A DNA stretch of 64,000 nucleotides, taken from the NCBI GenBank assembly GCA_934462925.1, contig CAKSIT010000002.1:124001-188000 (forward strand). Reading direction: 5' to 3'. Shown piece after piece: positions 33,515-44,231 of this stretch. The position numbers were made by a program, and so were the translations under genes. The notes below the pieces were generated by a model that had not been told where the DNA came from, searched no databases, and saw only the letters and a program-made list of their open reading frames with translations. The DNA is from an uncultured Oscillospiraceae bacterium. GTDB lineage: Bacteria; Bacillota; Clostridia; Oscillospirales; Ruminococcaceae. Position 1 is the first letter of the stretch; each line of letters opens with the position of its first letter.

Positions 33515-33877
33515 ATGTTCGGATTTCTGCGAAAAAAGGGCATAGGCAAAAGCGAGGAGGAAAAGCGCGCGGAGAGCCTTGACAGGACGAAAAAGGTGCA
33601 GTTCGAGGCGATGTCCCCCGCAGACGCGGAAAAGGCGCTCGATGCGGACATACGCGCGGTGCTGGGGTTCGTTCCCGTTAATTATTACGCGGAAAAGAAC
33701 CGCTATCTGCTCTGCACGTTCTATTACGAGGAGGACTTTTCCGAGATTTATATGCGCTTCGAGCTTCGGCGCGACGACCTGCCCGCAGGGAAAACGCGGC
33801 TCTACAGCATAGACAAGGTGCTGCTGCGCGACATTCTGCGCAAGTTCGGACAAAATATAGATATAGGCAGGGTTTGA
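33515..33877 (+). CDS. Small conserved protein, unknown function
   Basis: 120 residues; AAAAGGAG precedes the ATG. The N-terminus is very basic and charged (MFGFLRKKGIGKSEEEKRAE), followed by an alpha/beta domain with VLGFVPVNYYAEKNRYLLCT and YMRFELRRDDLPAGKTRLYS. No signal sequence. It is 1 bp before the next gene and probably co-translated with it. Function not recognised. Confidence 0.65.
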   Translation: MFGFLRKKGIGKSEEEKRAESLDRTKKVQFEAMSPADAEKALDADIRAVLGFVPVNYYAEKNRYLLCTFYYEEDFSEIYMRFELRRDDLPAGKTRLYSIDKVLLRDILRKFGQNIDIGRV

Positions 33878-33878
33878 T

Positions 33879-34574
33879 ATGGCATCGATTCTTAACGTAC
33901 CCGTAAAATATGACGCGGGGGATTTTTTCAGCCTGCTGTCGCTTGCGGCAGGGGCTTCAATAGCGCGGCAGAACGCCATGGGCGCGCTTGTTATAGGCGA
34001 CGGCGGCTGGCGCGTGGATATCCGCGAGCGCAGGATATATTTTGGCGAGAGCGCGTTCGGCTGCGGCATTCTCGGCAGGGAGAGCGGCGGCGCGTGGATA
34101 TGGGGCTGGGCGGATAAGGAGAGCGGTCTGCCCGAGGCGGCGTTCGCACCCGCAAGGAGAGCGCGGCGCATTCTGGGCGGCGTGCCGGAGTTCGCCGCGG
34201 AAAAGTTTATGCTTGACGGCATGAGGACGGGACACGCGCTTGCAATGATATGCACCGCCGCAAGCGAGGAGAACGTGTGCTACTACCGCTGCCCGTTCGA
34301 CGACGGCGCGTTTATCGTGCAGGTAAGCGGGCTGCCCGCGGAGGTTTTCGCGCCGCTGCCGCAGACCGTTATATTGCGCACATTTATGGACGTTATCGGC
34401 GGGCTTGAGTGCGACCACAGGCTTGCCGCGGCGGGTCTGCTGCACGAGGGCGGCGTACCGTTCGAGGACGGCGGGGGGTATATTGACGCGCACTTCCCGC
34501 GCGGCGATATCCGCATGGTTTTTGAGGACTGCATGGGCGTGAGCAGGGTGCTTGATATCGGCGGGACTATTTAA
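33879..34574 (+). CDS. DUF6882-like protein
   Basis: 231 residues. The first half carries the pattern VDIRERRIYFGESAFGCGIL, then GRESGGAWIWGWAD, like DUF6882 proteins (fG...qilGt...tWlWaWad). The second half (MRTGHALAMICTAASEENVC, then GDIRMVFEDCMGVSRVLDIG) completes it. It is cytoplasmic, with no enzyme motif. The intergenic region after it holds the groESL promoter and CIRCE. The family match is from memory of the pattern. Confidence 0.65.
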   Translation: MASILNVPVKYDAGDFFSLLSLAAGASIARQNAMGALVIGDGGWRVDIRERRIYFGESAFGCGILGRESGGAWIWGWADKESGLPEAAFAPARRARRILGGVPEFAAEKFMLDGMRTGHALAMICTAASEENVCYYRCPFDDGAFIVQVSGLPAEVFAPLPQTVILRTFMDVIGGLECDHRLAAAGLLHEGGVPFEDGGGYIDAHFPRGDIRMVFEDCMGVSRVLDIGGTI

Positions 34575-34663
34575 CGCGTTGTGGAATATTGCCAAAAAGC
34601 ACGGGTAGATTATGTACAGATTTGTCCATGTAGACAAAAATGCTCAAAAATATGTATTTGGTA

Positions 34664-34692
34664 CTTGATTTTTTTCCGCAAAAGGGTAAAAT
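34664..34692 (+). promoter_or_regulatory. Sigma-A promoter of groESL
   Basis: A TTGATT -35 box and a TAAAAT -10 box, about 16 bp apart, end just before the CIRCE operator, so HrcA bound at CIRCE would block the start of transcription. Exact box limits may shift by a few bases because the region is T- and A-rich. Confidence 0.55.
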
Positions 34693-34696
34693 ATAA

Positions 34697-34723
34697 TTAG
34701 CACTCAGAGATAAAGAGTGCTAA
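34697..34723. promoter_or_regulatory. CIRCE operator (HrcA site)
   Basis: TTAGCACTC - 9 nt - GAGTGCTAA is a perfect CIRCE element 80 bp upstream of groES. It is the binding site of the heat-shock repressor HrcA, which is not encoded in this window. Confidence 0.97.
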
Positions 34724-34790
34724 GAACGTGAATGAATCGGGCGCTGCGTCCTGAGTAAGCTGCTTCGGGTGCGCTCCTGATACTGTTTAG

Positions 34791-35138
<348 letters not shown>

Positions 35139-35162
35139 GGCAGACACATCAAAGGAGGATAA

Positions 35163-36800
<1,638 letters not shown>

Positions 36801-36819
36801 TAAGCAACGCATAAAGATT

Positions 36820-36850
36820 TCGGCGCACCATAATCGGTGCGCCGATTTTT
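36820..36850 (+). terminator. Rho-independent terminator of groESL
   Basis: TCGGCGCACC and GGTGCGCCGA (10-bp perfect stem, 6-nt loop) followed by TTTTT. Confidence 0.93.
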
Positions 36851-36945
36851 GTATGTAGTCGTATGCAGCAATTGTGTGCGTTTTGCAAACAGCAGGCAGC
36901 TATGGCTGCTTTTGCGTGAGTGCTATGCGAATAGTCGCTTAAGCG

Positions 36946-37890
36946 TTATCCCACGCGCTTTTTGCAGATAACGAGAACCGCGCCCGCTGCAACAAGCGCG
37001 CCAGCCGCTGCCGCTATGCCCGCCGCGCCTGTTTCGGGGCTGCCCTTGGGCGAGGCCGCCGTGGGCTCGGCGGCGCTTTCGCTCAGCAGGGAATAAATAA
37101 CGGAATGCCCCGCCGCGTTGGGGTGGATATCCCAAAAGAGAATGTTGGTGTACTCTGCGGCGTGACCCTTGAACGCGCTGTACACGTCGATTGCGGCGGT
37201 GTTCGGGTCGTTTTCTGCAATGGACTTTACCGCGCCGTTTATAACGCCCAGCTTCTCCTCGGCGAGGTTTATGAACGCGTCAAGGCCGTCAATGCCCACC
37301 GCGCCCTCGAACGGGTTGTACACCGTGAGCAGGTAGAGCCTGCAATCGGGGTTAAGCTCGCGTATTTTTGCGGTTATCGCGCGCAGGTTGTCTGCGGAGC
37401 TTTCCGCGTCCACCTGTGCGGCTGCCGCGAGAATGGACTGCATTGCCTGTTCGAGTAGCGCTGCAGTTTCGGGGTCTGATGTGTCAAGCGTACCCGAGGT
37501 GAGCGCCGCGAGCAGCTCGGAATTGCTGAACAGCGCGGTCTGCGCGGCTGTAAGCATGGGCCGCAGGAAGTCGTTGCCGCCTATAGACACAACCACGCTC
37601 TGCGCAGCCTTAACGGCGTTTGCCGCTTCGTCTTCGGAAAGCGACGAGAGCAGCTCCTCGCTTGTTCTGCCGTCGACGGCGAGGTTTACGCAGTCGCCGC
37701 CCTGCGCCGCAATAAGGCTGCCGAAGCTCTGCGCGGCGCTTGCATTGTCGCCCGCGACGTAGCCCGAAAGCCCGTAGCCCGTAGCTATCGAGTCCCCGAG
37801 AACGGCGGTGCTGCCGAAGTCCTCCGCGTAAGCCGCAGTCATAACGAGAGCCGTTGTAAGGGCTGCCATAACCGATAATAGTTTTTTCAT
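36946..37890 (-). CDS. Secreted SGNH/GDSL hydrolase with SPETG sorting signal
   Basis: 314 residues from ATG 37890 (GGAG upstream). The signal peptide KKLLSVMAALTTALVMTAAY is cut near AYAED. SGNH blocks: GDSIATGYG (nucleophilic Ser), the Gly block in NLAVDGRTS, GGNDFLRP (Asn) and DIHPNAAGH (Asp and His). The C-terminus has SPETG, a hydrophobic span rich in Ala and Val, and CKKR, a cell-wall sorting signal. SPxTG-like motifs are recognised by class B sortases in Clostridioides, and three such sortases lie at 51107-54531. It is likely a wall-anchored esterase on polysaccharide or lipid. The substrate is unknown. Confidence 0.9.
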   Translation of the reverse strand: MKKLLSVMAALTTALVMTAAYAEDFGSTAVLGDSIATGYGLSGYVAGDNASAAQSFGSLIAAQGGDCVNLAVDGRTSEELLSSLSEDEAANAVKAAQSVVVSIGGNDFLRPMLTAAQTALFSNSELLAALTSGTLDTSDPETAALLEQAMQSILAAAAQVDAESSADNLRAITAKIRELNPDCRLYLLTVYNPFEGAVGIDGLDAFINLAEEKLGVINGAVKSIAENDPNTAAIDVYSAFKGHAAEYTNILFWDIHPNAAGHSVIYSLLSESAAEPTAASPKGSPETGAAGIAAAAGALVAAGAVLVICKKRVG

Positions 37891-38163
37891 GCAATTTCTC
37901 CTTTTCAATTTTTGAACCTGAAATAGTGTATGTTGGTATTATAGCATTATTCCGCGCGTAAAGTCAAGCGGCAAGACAATGTTCGCCATAAATGCTTGTT
38001 TTTCGTGGAAATCGCGCGCATTTTTTCGCGGCAAATCGCGGGAAATAAGCGTTATCCCTTGAAAAAATACGGACTTTGTGCTATACTATAAGATGTGGCA
38101 TTATAGGCCGCGCGTGGCGCGCGGACAATTCCCTTGCGGCTTGCCGCAGGACGGAGGAAGAAA

Positions 38164-40164
38164 ATGACAGTAAATAAGCAGAAGAAGTACAAGCGCCTGC
38201 GCCAAAGGCATATCTGGCCGTCGGTCGTGCTGCTGGCGCTCTACATCGTGCTTGCGGGAATACTGATAACGGCGTTTTTGGGCATATTCACAACATATCT
38301 TATAGAAACGAAAATGACGCAGGGCTACAGCAACGCGCTGTATCTCGGCGGGATAGCGCGCTACGAGCGCAACACGGGCAGCGGTTGGGACGAGGTGTCG
38401 CAGGGTATCTGCACGGTGTCCGACAGGGTAGGCTCTGCGGCGTTTGTTGACGAGAACAACGAGTTTCTCGGCGGCTTTGGCGAGCGCACCTACGACATGG
38501 ACAAAACGCTTAGCCTTGATTTTGGCGAGGACAAGCTTACAGTCCACCCCGACAGCAGCTCGCAGCTGCTGCCAACGCGCAACGGCGAGCTTTCGGTAAC
38601 GCTCGGGCAGCTTCTGCGGCAGGTGGGCGGCAGCGGGCAGTCCGCGCTTGACACGGCGTGCGTTATGAGCTACTGGTTCGACGTACCTGTGGAGGACGGC
38701 GTGCGGCTTCTCGTGCGCAGCGAGATGTCCATATCGCGGCTCGAGCTGTCGTACGTGATACTCATGCTCGGCACGTGCATATTCCTTGCGGCGATACCCT
38801 GCGTGCTGCTTGTGGTGAACATTGTAAACGCCTTTATAACGCAATGCAGCATGAAAAAGCTGTTCTACACCGACCCGCTCACGGGCGGACATAACCGCTT
38901 TTACATCGAGCAGTACGCAAAGCGCCTTTTCAAGGGGAAAAACGCGCTCACGACGAGCGTCGCGGTGCTTTCGGTGAGGAAATACCGCAGCTTCTGCGCG
39001 TGCCACGGCACAGCCGAGGGCGAGGCGCTGCTGGAGGAGATACAAAGGCAGCTTGAAGCGGGGCTTAAGCGCGGGGAGCTTTGCGGCAGGATATCCGAGG
39101 CGGACTTCTGCGCGGTGCTTAAGTCGAGCGACCGCGGCGAGGTGCGGCAGCGGCTCGCGCAGGTAATAGCTTCGGTGAGCGCGGGGCGGTGCGCAAGACA
39201 CCTGCACTGGCGCGCGGGCGTTTACATGACGGGCGAAAACGAGCTCTGGCAGGGCAAGGCGGACATAGCGCAGATGATAAACAACGCGAGCGCCGCGTGC
39301 AATACCGCGGACAGCGAGGAGCTGCTTTCGGACGGCTCGGGGCTTGCGCTGGCGTTTTTTGACAGCAAGCTGCTTGACGACCAGCGCTGGGAGCATACCG
39401 TAGAGGAGAACATGGAGCGCGCTCTCGAAAATCAGGAGTTCGAGGTGTATCTCCAGCCGAAGTACAGCCCTGCGGACGAAAAGCTTTCGGGCGCGGAGGC
39501 GCTCATTCGCTGGATAAGCCCCGAAAACGGGTTTATCTCCCCGGGGCGCTTTATTCCGATATTCGAGAAAAACGGCTTTATAACTAAGATTGACGACTAC
39601 ATGATAACCCATGTGGCGGCGCAGCAGGCGCGGTGGCTGGCGGAGGGCAAGCCTATCGTTCCCGTGTCGGTGAACGTTTCGCGCGCGCACTTTGCAAACC
39701 CCGACCTTGCGGAGCATATCGCCGCGCTTGTGGACGAGTACGCCGTGCCGCATGAATACATTGAGATTGAGCTTACCGAAAGCGCGTTCTTTGACGACAA
39801 GGCGGCGCTGCTTGAAACGGTAAGGCGGCTTAAGAAAAGCGGCTTTGACATTTCAATGGACGATTTCGGCGCGGGCTACTCGTCGCTCAACTCACTTAAG
39901 GACCTGCCGCTCGACGTGCTTAAGCTTGACGCGGAGTTCTTCAGAGGCGAGGCGGACGGGCGCAGCGAGGTTGTGGTAAGCGAGGCCATAAGGCTCGCGA
40001 AAAGCCTTGAAATGCGCATTGTAGCCGAGGGCGTGGAGAAAAAGGAGCAGGTGGACTTCCTTGCGGCGAACGGCTGCGACATGATACAGGGATTTTACTT
40101 TGCAAAGCCCATGCCCATAGCGGATTTTGAAAAGAAGCATTACGAAGCAAAGGAGCAGGCATGA
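38164..40164 (+). CDS. Membrane EAL phosphodiesterase with degenerate GGDEF
   Basis: 666 residues from ATG 38164 (GGAGG upstream). Two transmembrane helices (about 20-45 and 200-225) frame an extracytoplasmic sensor domain of about 150 residues. The GGDEF domain starts YTDPLTGGHNRFYIEQYAKR, but the signature loop is RISEADFCAVL rather than GGDEF, so cyclase activity is probably lost. The EAL domain is complete: AEALIRW, then LTESAFFDD, DDFGAGYSSLNSL and LKLDAEFF. It should hydrolyse cyclic di-GMP. It overlaps the next gene by 4 nt. The degenerate GGDEF may bind GTP as a regulator. Confidence 0.92.
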   Translation: MTVNKQKKYKRLRQRHIWPSVVLLALYIVLAGILITAFLGIFTTYLIETKMTQGYSNALYLGGIARYERNTGSGWDEVSQGICTVSDRVGSAAFVDENNEFLGGFGERTYDMDKTLSLDFGEDKLTVHPDSSSQLLPTRNGELSVTLGQLLRQVGGSGQSALDTACVMSYWFDVPVEDGVRLLVRSEMSISRLELSYVILMLGTCIFLAAIPCVLLVVNIVNAFITQCSMKKLFYTDPLTGGHNRFYIEQYAKRLFKGKNALTTSVAVLSVRKYRSFCACHGTAEGEALLEEIQRQLEAGLKRGELCGRISEADFCAVLKSSDRGEVRQRLAQVIASVSAGRCARHLHWRAGVYMTGENELWQGKADIAQMINNASAACNTADSEELLSDGSGLALAFFDSKLLDDQRWEHTVEENMERALENQEFEVYLQPKYSPADEKLSGAEALIRWISPENGFISPGRFIPIFEKNGFITKIDDYMITHVAAQQARWLAEGKPIVPVSVNVSRAHFANPDLAEHIAALVDEYAVPHEYIEIELTESAFFDDKAALLETVRRLKKSGFDISMDDFGAGYSSLNSLKDLPLDVLKLDAEFFRGEADGRSEVVVSEAIRLAKSLEMRIVAEGVEKKEQVDFLAANGCDMIQGFYFAKPMPIADFEKKHYEAKEQA

Positions 40165-41120
40165 AAACGGTTTTTATAGACAGAAGCCTGTGTTCGGGCA
40201 GGATAAGGGAGAACGCCCGCCCCGAACACATCTGCAGCTATATAAAGGCGCTTGCGGACGCGGGCGTAAAGTATGTGGAGCTTGACTTCCACTCGATATT
40301 AAAGCTGCACGAGCTGCCGGACGGCATAGGTTACATTTTCAGAATGCGCGACCCCGCGTTTGCGGAGCTTATGAACGTGTTCGATTTCAGCTACGTCGTG
40401 GTGACGCTCGAGGATATACGCAGGCGCTTCAGGCTTACAGCGCCCGCGATAATGGAGCTGCCCTCGCGCACGCGGCTTTCGCACGGGCTTGTAAGGCTTA
40501 TAAACAGCCAGCTTGACGGCCATGTCGGCATGATAAGGCTCTGCGGCGACTTTGGGCTTATGACCATGCAGGATGCGGCGGGGTTCGTGCTGGGGCTTAA
40601 GAACAGCGTTACAGTACCCGTTGACCTTTGCCCCACGAACGACGGCAGGACGGCGCTCGACAGCGCGGTAAAGCTTTCGCTTACGGGCGCGGACAGCGTA
40701 ACGCTCTGCACGGGCAATTCGCGCAGATTTGCGAGCTTTGAGGAGTATATGTTCACGATGATGTCGGTGTACAGCACTATCCCGCACGAGCTTAACCTTG
40801 CGGCGGTGCTGCGCGCTTCTGTGTACCGCAGGCTTGTGTTTGAGGGCGCGCAGGACTGCGTGGGCGAAATAATGCGCCTTATCGACCACGATATAAACAA
40901 TCTCATAAACGTGGACACGGGCGCGCAGTCGAAGCTGCACGTGGCGCTGCGCGACAGCCAGCTGCTGCACAGGTATTTCGCGACAGCGCTTGAGCGCATG
41001 GCGCAGGAGGAAGATATCCCCGAGGATATACTCGATGAAATAACCGCCGCGCTCGCGCATTTCGACATGACGCTTTTCAGCCCCGAGATACGGCAGGAAG
41101 GCACAGGGCTGCTTAACTAG
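40161..41120 (+). CDS. HMGL/homocitrate-synthase-like TIM-barrel protein, probably divergent
   Basis: 319 residues coupled to the EAL gene (ATGA overlap). It begins MKTVFIDRSLCSGRIREN, reminiscent of the D-x-T-L-R-D-G start of the DRE-TIM family, followed by ICSYIKALADAGVKYVELDF. Later, VDLCPTNDGRTALDSAVKLS and SLTGADSVTLCTGNSRR sit where family members have HxH and the GxGER loop. The metal-binding His pair is absent, so it may be inactive or catalyse something different. Substrate unknown. The operon with an EAL protein gives no pathway hint. Confidence 0.65.
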   Translation: MKTVFIDRSLCSGRIRENARPEHICSYIKALADAGVKYVELDFHSILKLHELPDGIGYIFRMRDPAFAELMNVFDFSYVVVTLEDIRRRFRLTAPAIMELPSRTRLSHGLVRLINSQLDGHVGMIRLCGDFGLMTMQDAAGFVLGLKNSVTVPVDLCPTNDGRTALDSAVKLSLTGADSVTLCTGNSRRFASFEEYMFTMMSVYSTIPHELNLAAVLRASVYRRLVFEGAQDCVGEIMRLIDHDINNLINVDTGAQSKLHVALRDSQLLHRYFATALERMAQEEDIPEDILDEITAALAHFDMTLFSPEIRQEGTGLLN

Positions 41121-41150
41121 AGATACATGGAACGAAAGGAAAGAGATAAA

Positions 41151-41951
41151 ATGATAAAGCTAATAGCAAGCGACCTTGACGGCACGCTGCTTGACGACGA
41201 AAAACGCCTGCCCGCGGACTTTTTCGAGGTACTCGACCGTATATTTGAAAAGGGCGTGCGCTTTGCAGTGTCAAGCGGGCGCACCTACAACGCGGTGGAG
41301 CATTTGTTCCCTGCGGAATACTGCAAGAAAATGGACTTCATCTGCGACAACGGCGCGTGCATTCTGCGCGGGGGCGAGCCGCTCGACATAACCCCGCTCG
41401 ACAGGGGGACGTTTACCGAGCTTCTTGACGCGTGCGCGAAAATAGGCAGGCTTAAGGTGCTTGTCTGCGCGGCGGGCGGCACTTACCACCTTGCGGACAG
41501 CGACGAGTTCAACGCGGAGGTACGCAAGTTCTACAAAAACCACATTGTGTGCGACAGCCTTTACGATGTAAAGGACACGATTTACAAGCTCGCTGTCTGC
41601 GATATGCAGGGGACAATGCAGCGCGCGAAGCCCGCTGTAGACGCGATATTCGGCAGCAGGCTCAACGTGCAGGTTTCAGGACCTGTGTGGATGGACGTTA
41701 TGGCGAGCGGCGTGAACAAGGGTGCGGCGCTGCGCAGGCTCACGGAGCTTGTGGGCGCGCAGTATGAAAACGTCATGGCTTTCGGCGACTACTTTAACGA
41801 CGTTGAAATGCTCAAAGCGGCGGGCTGGAGCTTCTGCATGGAAAACGGCCACGAGGACGTAAAGAAGCTGTGCCGCTACGTTGCGCCCTCAAACAACGAG
41901 GGCGGCGTTACGCGCATGATACGCCGCTATGTGCTGGGGGACAGAGTATGA
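41151..41951 (+). CDS. HAD-superfamily (Cof-type) phosphatase
   Basis: 266 residues from ATG 41151 (GAAAGGAAAGAG upstream), which puts MIKLIASDLDGTLLDDEKRL at the N-terminus; the earlier ATG at 41127 is less likely. DLDGTLL has the nucleophilic and acid Asp residues, VSSGRTYN is motif II, and FGDYFNDVEML is the C-terminal motif with the Mg-binding Asp pair. Cof-type HADs dephosphorylate sugar phosphates, flavin or pyridoxal phosphate. The gene overlaps the next one by 4 nt. Confidence 0.92.
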   Translation: MIKLIASDLDGTLLDDEKRLPADFFEVLDRIFEKGVRFAVSSGRTYNAVEHLFPAEYCKKMDFICDNGACILRGGEPLDITPLDRGTFTELLDACAKIGRLKVLVCAAGGTYHLADSDEFNAEVRKFYKNHIVCDSLYDVKDTIYKLAVCDMQGTMQRAKPAVDAIFGSRLNVQVSGPVWMDVMASGVNKGAALRRLTELVGAQYENVMAFGDYFNDVEMLKAAGWSFCMENGHEDVKKLCRYVAPSNNEGGVTRMIRRYVLGDRV

Positions 41952-42280
41952 ACATACAGATATTCGGCAGGGCAAAGTGCTTCGACACCAAAAAGGCGGA
42001 GCGCTACTTCAAGGAGCGCGGCATAAAGTTCCAGTATATCGACCTTTCCACAAAGGGTATGAGCCGCGGCGAACTTGAAAGCGTGGCGCGCGCCCTCGGC
42101 GGCATAGACGCGCTTATAGACGAAAACTCGCGCGATTACGCGCAGATAAAGTACCTCTACGACGACGCAAAGCCTGAGAAGCTCGCAGAGCTTCCCTCGC
42201 TTTACAAAACGCCGATAGTGAGAAACGGCAGGCAGGCGACGGCGGGCTACTGCCCCGACGTGTGGAAGTCGTGGAGCTGA
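41948..42280 (+). CDS. ArsC/Spx-family protein
   Basis: 110 residues, coupled to the HAD gene. It opens MNIQIFGRAKCFDTKKAERY, giving the thioredoxin-like ArsC fold with a single N-terminal Cys (Cys11) in the CxxT context, and later TPIVRNGRQATAGYCPDVWK, the family's cis-Pro and Arg region. This pattern is of YffB/ArsC-like reductases rather than the CxxC of Spx. Whether it reduces arsenate or another substrate cannot be told, since no ars operon is present. Confidence 0.88.
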   Translation: MNIQIFGRAKCFDTKKAERYFKERGIKFQYIDLSTKGMSRGELESVARALGGIDALIDENSRDYAQIKYLYDDAKPEKLAELPSLYKTPIVRNGRQATAGYCPDVWKSWS

Positions 42281-42296
42281 ATTATAGGGAGAGTAT

Positions 42297-43559
42297 ATGG
42301 CGGCAAAAATAATTATTATCGTGGTGCTGATAGCCTTTTCGGGCTTCTTTTCGGCGACGGAAACGGCGTTTTCAAGCGTGAACAGGATACGCCTTAAATC
42401 AATGGCGGAGAACGGCTCGCGCGGGGCGGAGCGCGCGCTCGGCATACTTAAAAGGTACGACAAGGCGCTCACCACAATCCTTATAGGCAACAACATTGTA
42501 AACATTGCAACGTCCTCTATAGCGACCGTGCTTATGATAGCGGCGATAGGCGAGAAGTACGGCTCGCTTGTGTCTACGATAGCGACGACGCTTGTTGTGC
42601 TGACGTTCGGCGAGATACTGCCCAAAAGCATTGCAAAGGACTTTGCAGAGTCGCTGTGCATTGCGTTTTCGGGGATACTTAGCTTTCTTATGGCGATATT
42701 CACGCCGTTCTCTGCGTTCTTTATCCTGTTTAAAAAGGGGATAAGCCGCCTAATGCACCAAAAGGAGAGCGTGAGTGTAACCGAGGAGGAGCTTATGGCG
42801 ATAATAGACGAGATTGAGGACGAGGGCGTGCTTGAACAGCAGGAGAGCGACCTTGTGAGAAGCGCTTTGCAGTTCGACGAAACAACGGTTGACGAGATAA
42901 TCACCCCGAGGGTGAGCATAACCGCCGCCGAGATAAACGACAGCCCGCAGAGCGTGCGCGAAAAGTTCCTGTCGGAACAGTATTCGCGAATGCCCGTGTA
43001 CGAGAAAACGCTCGATAATATCGTCGGCATAGTCACCGAAAAGGACTTTTTCCGCGAGTACGAAAAGAACGGCGGGAACATCACGGTGCGCGGCATAATG
43101 CAGGATACTATCTACTTTCCGCATATGCTGAGGATATCCGAGGTGCTTAAGAAAATGCAGAAGCACAAGTGCCATATGTCCGTGGTGCTGGACCAGCACG
43201 GCGGCACGCTCGGCATAGTGACGATGGAGGATATTCTGGAGGAGCTTGTGGGCGAGATATGGGACGAGAGCGACGAGGTGAAAAGCCCCGTAACGGCGCT
43301 TGGCGAGGACGAGTTTGAGGTGTACGGCGATGTGTCGCTAAACAGCCTGCGCAGGTGGCTTGCCGACCGCGACATAGACGCGCCGCTCAGCGACGAGGCG
43401 CATACCGTCGCGGGCTGGGTGCTGGAGCTTTTCGGCAGTATCCCGAAAACGGGCGACGTTACCGAAACGGACGATTTTGTGATAACCGTGCTTGACGCCG
43501 CGGAGCTTCGCGTAAACAAAATCCGCGTGAAGCTTAAGCGGCTGCCCGAAAAGGAGTAA
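42297..43559 (+). CDS. CNNM/DUF21-CBS-CorC membrane protein
   Basis: 420 residues. Residues 1-140 are the DUF21 transmembrane domain (IIIVVLIAFSGFFSATETAF, NNIVNIATSSIATVL, VLTFGEILPKSIAKDF). Two CBS domains follow (ITPRVSITAAEINDSPQSVR and IMQDTIYFPHMLRISEVLKK), then a CorC_HlyC domain (DEFEVYGDVSLNSLRRWL). These proteins are linked to Mg2+ or Co2+ efflux and stress. All domains are complete. It follows the ArsC-like gene by 16 bp. Confidence 0.92.
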   Translation: MAAKIIIIVVLIAFSGFFSATETAFSSVNRIRLKSMAENGSRGAERALGILKRYDKALTTILIGNNIVNIATSSIATVLMIAAIGEKYGSLVSTIATTLVVLTFGEILPKSIAKDFAESLCIAFSGILSFLMAIFTPFSAFFILFKKGISRLMHQKESVSVTEEELMAIIDEIEDEGVLEQQESDLVRSALQFDETTVDEIITPRVSITAAEINDSPQSVREKFLSEQYSRMPVYEKTLDNIVGIVTEKDFFREYEKNGGNITVRGIMQDTIYFPHMLRISEVLKKMQKHKCHMSVVLDQHGGTLGIVTMEDILEELVGEIWDESDEVKSPVTALGEDEFEVYGDVSLNSLRRWLADRDIDAPLSDEAHTVAGWVLELFGSIPKTGDVTETDDFVITVLDAAELRVNKIRVKLKRLPEKE

Positions 43560-43643
43560 GGGCGGCAGTAGTCCCCGTTCGGGCGGGAGAGCCGCTCGGC
43601 GGGGGGCGAATCCCTTTATTGAAACGCGGCGGAGGTGAGCCGT

Positions 43644-44231
43644 ATGCGAAGCTTTTATCTGGTGCTGCTGCTTTTGTCGGGGGTATTTTTGCTGCTGGAG
43701 CTTATGGCGAGGGTATTTTTCGGCAGAACGCTCATACCCGACTCGGGCGTTCTGTTTGAGCGCAAAAAAAGCCGCCTTGAGTGGCAGACGGTATTCCCGA
43801 AGAATATGCTGAGGCTCATAATATTCGTGTTTATAAGCGCGCTGCTGGGGCTGCTGCTGGACCTTGCGGGATTTGCGGGATGGATTTCCATGCCGCTTGC
43901 GGCGGTAGGCGGGCTTGCGTTCAACTTTGCGCTAAACATGGCGATAGCGCCGCTATACTTTAAGCTTAACAAAAGCGGCGCGCCGAAGCCTGCGCAGCTC
44001 GAGAGCATGGACGGCACGGTCACCGAGGACATAACCGCGGACGAATACGGCACGATACGGGTGCGCTGCGGAAAGCGCAGTTACTACTTTGCGGGCGCGA
44101 CTGCGAACGGCAGGCCGCTCCCTGCGGGTACGCAGGTGATAATAATATACAGCGAGGACGGCTTATGCTTCGCGGAGAGCGCGGAGCATTTCTTCGACAT
44201 ACTTTTTGAGGACGAGGAGGAACAGACGTGA
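43644..44231 (+). CDS. Membrane protein with NfeD-like C-terminal domain
   Basis: 195 residues from ATG 43644; GGAGGTGA lies before it, so the in-frame GTG at 43635 is inside the RBS. Three hydrophobic segments (FYLVLLLLSGVFLLLELMAR, LIIFVFISALLGLLLDLAGF, MPLAAVGGLAFNFALNMAIA) are followed by a small beta domain (LESMDGTVTEDITADEYGTI, then GTQVIIIYSEDGLCFA) like the OB fold of NfeD. NfeD partners SPFH proteins; a slipin is encoded at 58443, but not adjacent. It overlaps the next gene. Confidence 0.75.
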   Translation: MRSFYLVLLLLSGVFLLLELMARVFFGRTLIPDSGVLFERKKSRLEWQTVFPKNMLRLIIFVFISALLGLLLDLAGFAGWISMPLAAVGGLAFNFALNMAIAPLYFKLNKSGAPKPAQLESMDGTVTEDITADEYGTIRVRCGKRSYYFAGATANGRPLPAGTQVIIIYSEDGLCFAESAEHFFDILFEDEEEQT

